From Gossypium raimondii (taxonomy: Eukaryota; Streptophyta; Magnoliopsida; Malvales; Malvaceae), in NCBI RefSeq assembly GCF_025698545.1, contig NC_068567.1, forward strand, positions 558,001 through 622,000: 64,000 nucleotides of DNA, read 5' to 3'. Position 1 is the stretch's first letter; every line of letters begins with the position of its first letter. The notes beneath the pieces were generated by a model. It was given only the letters and a program-made list of their open reading frames with translations. It was not told the DNA's origin and did not search any database. Made by a program: the position numbers and the translations under genes. Of the stretch, positions 58,103 to 64,000 are shown piece after piece.

Positions 58103-61100
58103 TTCTCAAAAAAAAAGCCCCCACCTTTGAACAACCTTGAAAGCTGCAACAATGGAGTTTTCAGTTTATTACAGAGAAGAACAATAATGGGTGTTTACAA
58201 AAAGACCAAACCAGACAACATGGACATGTATGTTTCAAGTTCCAACTCAAAGTCAGAGAGGGGAAGAAGAAGAATGGTAGTTCAAGTTTAGTTTAAGAGA
58301 TTTAGAGCTATAAACAGACTTTTTCACCACTTTTTTACAGAGATGAAACTTTGAAAGTGATGAACTTTAAACCAAAAACCCAATATTTCAAAATTTGTAA
58401 GAAGGAAGAATAAACATAATAACAGACACAGTTAACATTAATATGTGGAGTTTACATCCAGGTGTGATGATAATGGAGATTGAAAATTTTGGGGAAATTA
58501 TGGGTTTGATCCCTCCACTCAATTTTAGAATTTTATCCTTAAAACTTTTTTTAATATCATGTCTAAAATTACGCGAATATTTTTTTTTACTTTTAAATAG
58601 GAGGATAAATGCATTTCAACATATTAGAATCCACGTCTTTCTATTCTATGCTAATTGAATTAAGACTCAGTCAGTTTAATCCTTATTCTGCTTTTCTTAC
58701 TTTAGTCTTTGGACTTTATTTTCACATTAGTTTTGGAATTTGATAATTTTTAAATTTAGTCCCTAAATTTGAATTATGTTAATGTGTGATGATACGACAC
58801 TTTAAGATTCTGTCACATCATCATCTATTTTATAAAAAATATATACTTTATTTATAATTTTATGTTTTCAATTTTTTAGATTTTATGTAATTTTTAAAAC
58901 AAAATAAGGTCGTCATCACACCTTATGGAATTCAAATTTAGGGATCAAATTGAGAAAAGTTACAATGTTTCAATACTAATGTGGATAAAAACCTTACGAC
59001 CAAGTAAAAACAATACTAAGTTTAAGGACTAAATGTTATTTTATCATACTATAAATCGATGGAAGGATTTTTTTTCTTAAAATTTCCATCAATATTTTAA
59101 TTAAAATAATTAATAATATAATGAAATTATAAATTAAATGATTAAATTATTTTAAATTAAAATATAATTCTAAATTGAGGAAAAAACCAAATTTTGACTA
59201 AAACAAATTTATATGTTAATTTTTTTCTAACATTTCTTTTTACAGTAATATCAAATATTTTACTTTTCATCTTTTAACTTTAATCTTAAACTTTTTGCTT
59301 TTTGTAGGCAATTCTAAATTAACCCAAAAGTGAATAAACTTATTTGTAAAAAATAAAAAGGAAAAAAATGGAGAAGAGGTTAAAAATGTCAGACAGACAG
59401 ACATTTTTTCATTATTGGGATTTGCATCATTATTTAAAAAAAAAAAAGAACTGTGGTGAGATTCTTGCAATTTTATATAAAAAGACTTTCTTTTTCCTTT
59501 TCTTCTGGGTGTGGTTAAAAGATGAGCTGCTTACACTGTTTTGCCTGTGACTTGATGAGATAATTCGGGATAATTTTTAATTTTAAATTTAATCATAAAA
59601 ATATTTTTTTTATTAAATTTAAATAATAAAACGAGTTGAATCAAATAAGTCGAAAGTAAATATCTTAAACTCAAACTTAATCAAAATGTTGGATCAATTC
59701 GAGTAAATTGTCCGACCCATAAATATTTCTAAATAATAATTTCCCTTTTATTTTTATATTTTTTATGTTAAATGGTTTGAGGTAGTCATTTTTTATACAT
59801 TTTATCTCATATAAAAATATTTTATAATAAGTTAATAAAATAAAATAAAATAAAATTAATATTTGATGCATTATAATTTATCATAGAATAAAATAAAAAG
59901 AATGTTTTATAAATAAATATTATTACATTTAACTATTAATATAATTGTTTTCTTTCAAATTTAGGGTTTAGGATTTTACGAATAAAATAATAATTATAAT
60001 TGATATTTAATTATATTTAAATAAAAATATTGTTTATTTATAAATGCTCTTTTATTAATATTTTCAATAATTAAAATTTAAAATAACATATAAATAAAAA
60101 AATAAAAGCAAATGCTTTTCGATTTGATTACTACATTTCTGATCGATTTTCTAATTTCTCGAAAATATTTTTTTGATTAAAACTCATACATCCTAAGGCC
60201 TTAAAGCTTAAATACAAAATCGGTCCTCAAACTATATCATATTTCTTATTTAGGTATCGGTATTTTTTTATTAAAAGTGAATACTTAGTCTATTAATTTT
60301 GTCTCGTTTACTTAAACTCACAATACCAGTCAATTTTATTGGATATCATATATTTTTTATATAAAATAAGATGAAATTGATAATTTAAGTACTCCGAAAA
60401 AAAAATTGGATGCTTAAATGAAAAATAGTATAGTTTGAGGGGCAATTTTGCAGTTAAACCTATTATTAAATCTCTCTTATTTTTAAGCTCATGAAAGACG
60501 CGCTTTATCGGGATGTGCTCACGCGCTTACGGGTGCGACTGGGAATTTGCAAGTGGAAGAGTTGAAGACAGCACAGCATGAGGCAGGATGTAATAAAAAG
60601 ACACAGATACATACATACCATAGTGTACCATATCTTTGTCCTAAACATATCAAAATCTAAGCATAATCCAACTTAAAATATATTTTTTCTTCAAAATCTA
60701 ACTTAAACTATGTTTTTGGGATTTGGATTTTGGACATTCTGTATGGTTATAAATATGTTTGTCAATTGATACTTATTACACGAGGATGTGAGGTTGAGTG
60801 CACTGAAGTACGTTATTTTTTTGTTTAAAGATTGAAATAAATTATGAGTTGTAAATATTATATCGAAAAATAAAAATTAGGAATTGTGATGCTTCATATA
60901 AAAATAAATAAATATATTTATAGAATAATCTTATTTACTAATAGAACTCGCATTTTCGATATATCAAATAATAGTTTAATTTTGTACATGAATTTTATGT
61001 ATCATCACTAAATAATAACACAACATCTTAACATTAAATAAAATAAAAATTGTCACTTATAAGTAAATACTAATATTTTATTTAAACCTAATTAAATGCC

Positions 61101-61343
61101 AATTAATTATAATTATTATAAATATTGATAATTCTTGAATTCGGGCTTAGCGTTTTAGTATTGATTTATAATTAATTATTATTTAATTATACCTGAGTAA
61201 AGTTATTAGTATTTGTTTAGGTTAAAATATGTAACTAGTTTTTGTAATTTGACAAATTTAATCTATGTATTTAAAAAGTTAAAATTAAATCCAAGTTGTT
61301 TATTTAAAAATTACAGTCTAATTATTAAAATTATAAGTATTTT
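58103..61343. other. Formin upstream region and AT-rich intergenic DNA
   Basis: The first few hundred bases are presumably formin promoter and leader. The remainder is AT-rich. 58580-58700 and 60780-60880 hold dispersed repeats found elsewhere in the window. 60485-60600 is a GC-richer patch (gaaagacgcgctttatcggg) with no gene assigned. Confidence 0.5.
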
Positions 61344-61762
61344 CTAGAGGTGATCATGGGCCGGCCGGTTCGGGCCAAGTCCAGACAAAATTTTAGGCTC
61401 GTTTTTTAGGCCCAGGCCTGGCCCGGCCCTGCCCAAAATATGTTTGTCCAAGCTCAGTCCGAAAGAAAATTGTTAAGCCCGAGCCCGGCCCGGCCTATAT
61501 TTGATTAAAAATAAAAATATATATTTAATATATAATTCAGATTAAAAGTTTAAAATATATATATTTAATAAAAAAGTATATTTGATTAAAAATAAAAATA
61601 TATTTAATATATAATTCGGGTCAGGCCCGGGCCAAAAAGTCTTACCCGACTCATTTTTTTGCCCAAACCCATATTTCGGGCCTATATTTTTACTCGAACC
61701 CTCTGATTTTTCGGGCAGGCCGTCGGGCCGGACCGGGTAACCCAACCCATGATCACCTGTAG
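61344..61762. mobile_element. hAT-like MITE (CTAGAGGTGATCATGGGCC ends)
   Basis: 419 bp with inverted ends CTAGAGGTGATCATGGG / CCCATGATCACCTGTAG. The flanks agtatttt and actatttt match at 7 of 8 positions, an imperfect 8-bp target duplication. Same broad family as the MITEs in the UGT region (gggccaggttcggg type). The interior is rich in cgggcc and gcccgg motifs. It has no coding capacity. Confidence 0.75.
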
Positions 61763-62060
61763 ACTATTTTCTATCAAATTTTATCAAATTGATATGGTAT
61801 TAGGTTGCTCTTGTGACGTACATCAATTTAATCTATGTACTATTAAAAATAATTAAATAATATCAAATTAGAATAGAATTAATATTTATGGTTTAAAAAT
61901 GACATGAAAATGATTTTTTAATAATATTATTTTATTTTTCTCTATTTTTTAATAATATTGGGATTAACTATTATATCCATGATTTTTTAAAATATTTCAC
62001 TGTCTAATTTGTTGGAGTTAGTATTTATAGATTTGTGAATTTGAAAATCTAATGATGAAC

Positions 62061-62099
<39 letters not shown>

Positions 62100-63640
62100 G
62101 GCCATTTGGGGTCAATTACTTTCAAATTCAAACTTTCCTATTTCTACATTAAAAAATATAATTGTCTAATCAAATAATAATAATAATTGGGGACAAACCA
62201 TCACTTTCATACTAAACACTAATCCTTAATTTAGAAAATATTTTTAAATGATTATTAAAAATAGTAATATTAAATTTTAGTCTAATTATTCTTTTGAACA
62301 ATTTAATTATAGGTTTTGAACTACCCATAGCCCATCCTCATCGCATAAATAAGAGGATAATGTGCTTCAGCATGTTCAAACCCACGTCCTCCTGCATTAA
62401 CAACAATATTTACTTCAATCGAATTAAAACTCAATCGAAAACAATTTAATAATCATTATTTCATCATAACTAACACATTAATCTTTTCATATAATAACAT
62501 AATCATCATATTAATGATTACAAAATCTAATATATTGATTAGTAATAAATGGAGAAGTTCAATTTTTTTATAGAAAATGCCACTTTATTTGAAATTTGCC
62601 AAATACCAACAAAGTATATAAATGCATGCATTGGTTTGTTACCATAAACATGTGATTTGAGGGTTTTAAAGGAATTTAAATGTTTTATAAATTAAATTAA
62701 GGAAATATATAAGCATATCTGATTTACCATAAACATCTCTACATCAAACTAGTCACTAGTCAAGTAGTTTGTTTTAGTTGTTATAAAAAATGGTCAAATT
62801 ATATTTGAGATTTAGTTATTATATTTTAAAATATCATAATTTAGTCCTTTATTTTTACAATAGCGTTAATTAGTCGAAAAGGCGAATTTAGAGGGGGCAA
62901 TGAGTGGAATTGGCCCCCTCAAATGGAAAATTTATCTTTTAGTCCCGTAATAAATGGTTAAAATAAAAGAATTTCTATTCAATCTCTTCAAAAGTGATGA
63001 ATTTATAAATTCATACGAGATAAAATTAAAATTTAACCCTACAAAATTATGATTTAATTCCAACCCTAAATATTTTTGGATTTCACCCTACAAATATCTG
63101 CAATGGGGTATACTACTTCTATAAAATTATAGGCTTCACCCTAAGTATAGACAATTTTAATTTATCACTTAATAAGCATATAAAAATATTTTAAAAATAA
63201 TTATGATTGTTATACTTACATGATTTTATTACACAAATACTACTAGTTTTCAAGTTTTAAAATATAAAATTTCAAATAAAATTCTATTTTTTTCTAAGAC
63301 CCTTTGGTGTGTCAAATTAAAAGGGGGTGGACCAAATTTTCCAATAATTAACTCTTTAAAATTGCCATTAGCCTTATATCAAAATGATGTACAATGTTTT
63401 GATATGTAGGACCAAATCAAAGATTCGTAGGAAAACGTCATTATATTTTTGGCTTAATATAATATTTAGTATTTGAATTTGGCACTTTTTTTAATTTAGT
63501 ACCTAAATATTTTTTATCCAATTTGGTACTTTTCTTAAGTTGGTGCTTAATTTTTTAGGGTCCAATTTGGTACTCTTTTTCCAAATTAAAAATTTGTCAA
63601 GTTTAAATATCAAATTATATTAAACTTATATTTTTTTACC
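61763..63640. other. AT-rich intergenic DNA
   Basis: No gene is supported. It includes a (TA)n tract, a 'gggggcaatgagtggaattgg' type repeat (about 62880-63130), and the 'aatttagtacctaaa' dispersed repeat near 63480-63600. Confidence 0.5.
62064..62097. repeat. (TA)n microsatellite
   Basis: An uninterrupted run of about 16 TA units, the longest in the window. Confidence 0.85.
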
Positions 63641-63649
63641 TCTTTTTAA

Positions 63650-63870
63650 AACAAAACAACTACGATATTTATAGAAACTTGTAACAGCATGCTTGACCAT
63701 GAAATCCACAACTACGATAAGAGTTTTAGGAATATGACAAATATAAATCCTCCAATTCTTTTGTATCAACTTATGAATAACTCGTAATTCCATAAAATGA
63801 CTATCAATAGTTTCTCCAATCAAATTTATTTCCACTAGAAAGGCATTATTACATTTAAGTTCAACTTAAC
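63650..63870 (-). pseudogene. Second LINE-type RNase H remnant
   Basis: Minus-strand translation from about 63868 gives VELKCNNAFLVEINLIGET, then HKLIQKNW and a HIPK ... VVVDFMVKHA end. This matches the second half of the plant LINE RNase H domain (the E-x-D/N-N segment and the closing HIPR-x-x-N-x-VADxLAKHA motif). An in-frame TAA lies just upstream, and the Asn of the closing motif is replaced, so it is dead. It may continue beyond the window. Confidence 0.6.
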
Positions 63871-64000
63871 AATATCCATTATCCATAATAAACGTAACCC
63901 TTTTAACATTGACCTCTTGAACACTTAGTCCTTCTTTAATACTATTGTGTATAGTCTGAGTAAAAATTAAGTGAAACTGTGTCATCTGTATTGAACTAAA

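Noticed and set aside
59267-59550. Opposed 60-67 codon frames
   Set aside because: Phe/Lys-rich frames from AT-rich DNA with no family match on either strand.
1-64000. CRISPR array, operons, bacterial mobile elements
   Set aside because: No regularly spaced direct repeats. Everything seen is spliced plant nuclear sequence.

Overview
This is plant nuclear DNA. It is very AT-rich, has spliced genes with GT-AG introns and plant-type TATA boxes, and is crowded with miniature transposons and retrotransposon debris. The gene families are dicot, and the repeat types (a TGTAACACC-type LTR, 'gggccaggttcggg'-type MITEs) suggest a Malvaceae genome, most likely cotton (Gossypium). That assignment is inference from the sequence only.

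Layout. 1.8-4.1 kb (+): a three-exon, 691-aa domesticated hAT transposase of the DAYSLEEPER/RICESLEEPER type. 6.3-19 kb (-): three tandem, near-identical two-exon UDP-glycosyltransferase genes (UGT74-like, 462 aa each), each with its own TATA box. The duplicated units carry the same flanking MITEs, and the outermost unit holds a three-layer nest (MITE interrupted by an LTR-like element, which is interrupted by an hAT MITE). 23.9-25.4 kb (+): a three-exon CWC25-type splicing factor. 25.4-30.2 kb: MITE-rich intergenic DNA. 31.3-33.0 kb (+): a five-exon BTB/TAZ adaptor gene, convergent with 33.5-37.1 kb (-), a seven-exon proton-pump-interactor-like gene. 38.3-48.2 kb: a mosaic without intact genes. 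It contains a broken copy of the BTB/TAZ plus interactor 3' region, a gutted copy of the LSM6 flank, an inverted-repeat gene fragment, a Copia 3' end and LINE pieces. 49.3-50.8 kb (-): an intact three-exon LSM6. 54.8-58.1 kb (-): a four-exon class I formin (932 aa). 58.1-64 kb: AT-rich intergenic DNA with a MITE and a LINE RNase H remnant.

The genes are independent plant transcription units, not an operon. The functional theme, where there is one, is RNA metabolism (CWC25, LSM6) plus a local glycosyltransferase cluster. The most informative local events are the UGT amplification with a single hypervariable acceptor-side loop, the mosaic built from copies of both flanking genes, the inverted-repeat gene fragment, and one exon junction in the interactor gene that does not keep frame. 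I did not find a clearly new biological system. Exon boundaries were read by eye from reading frame, splice consensus and family knowledge.
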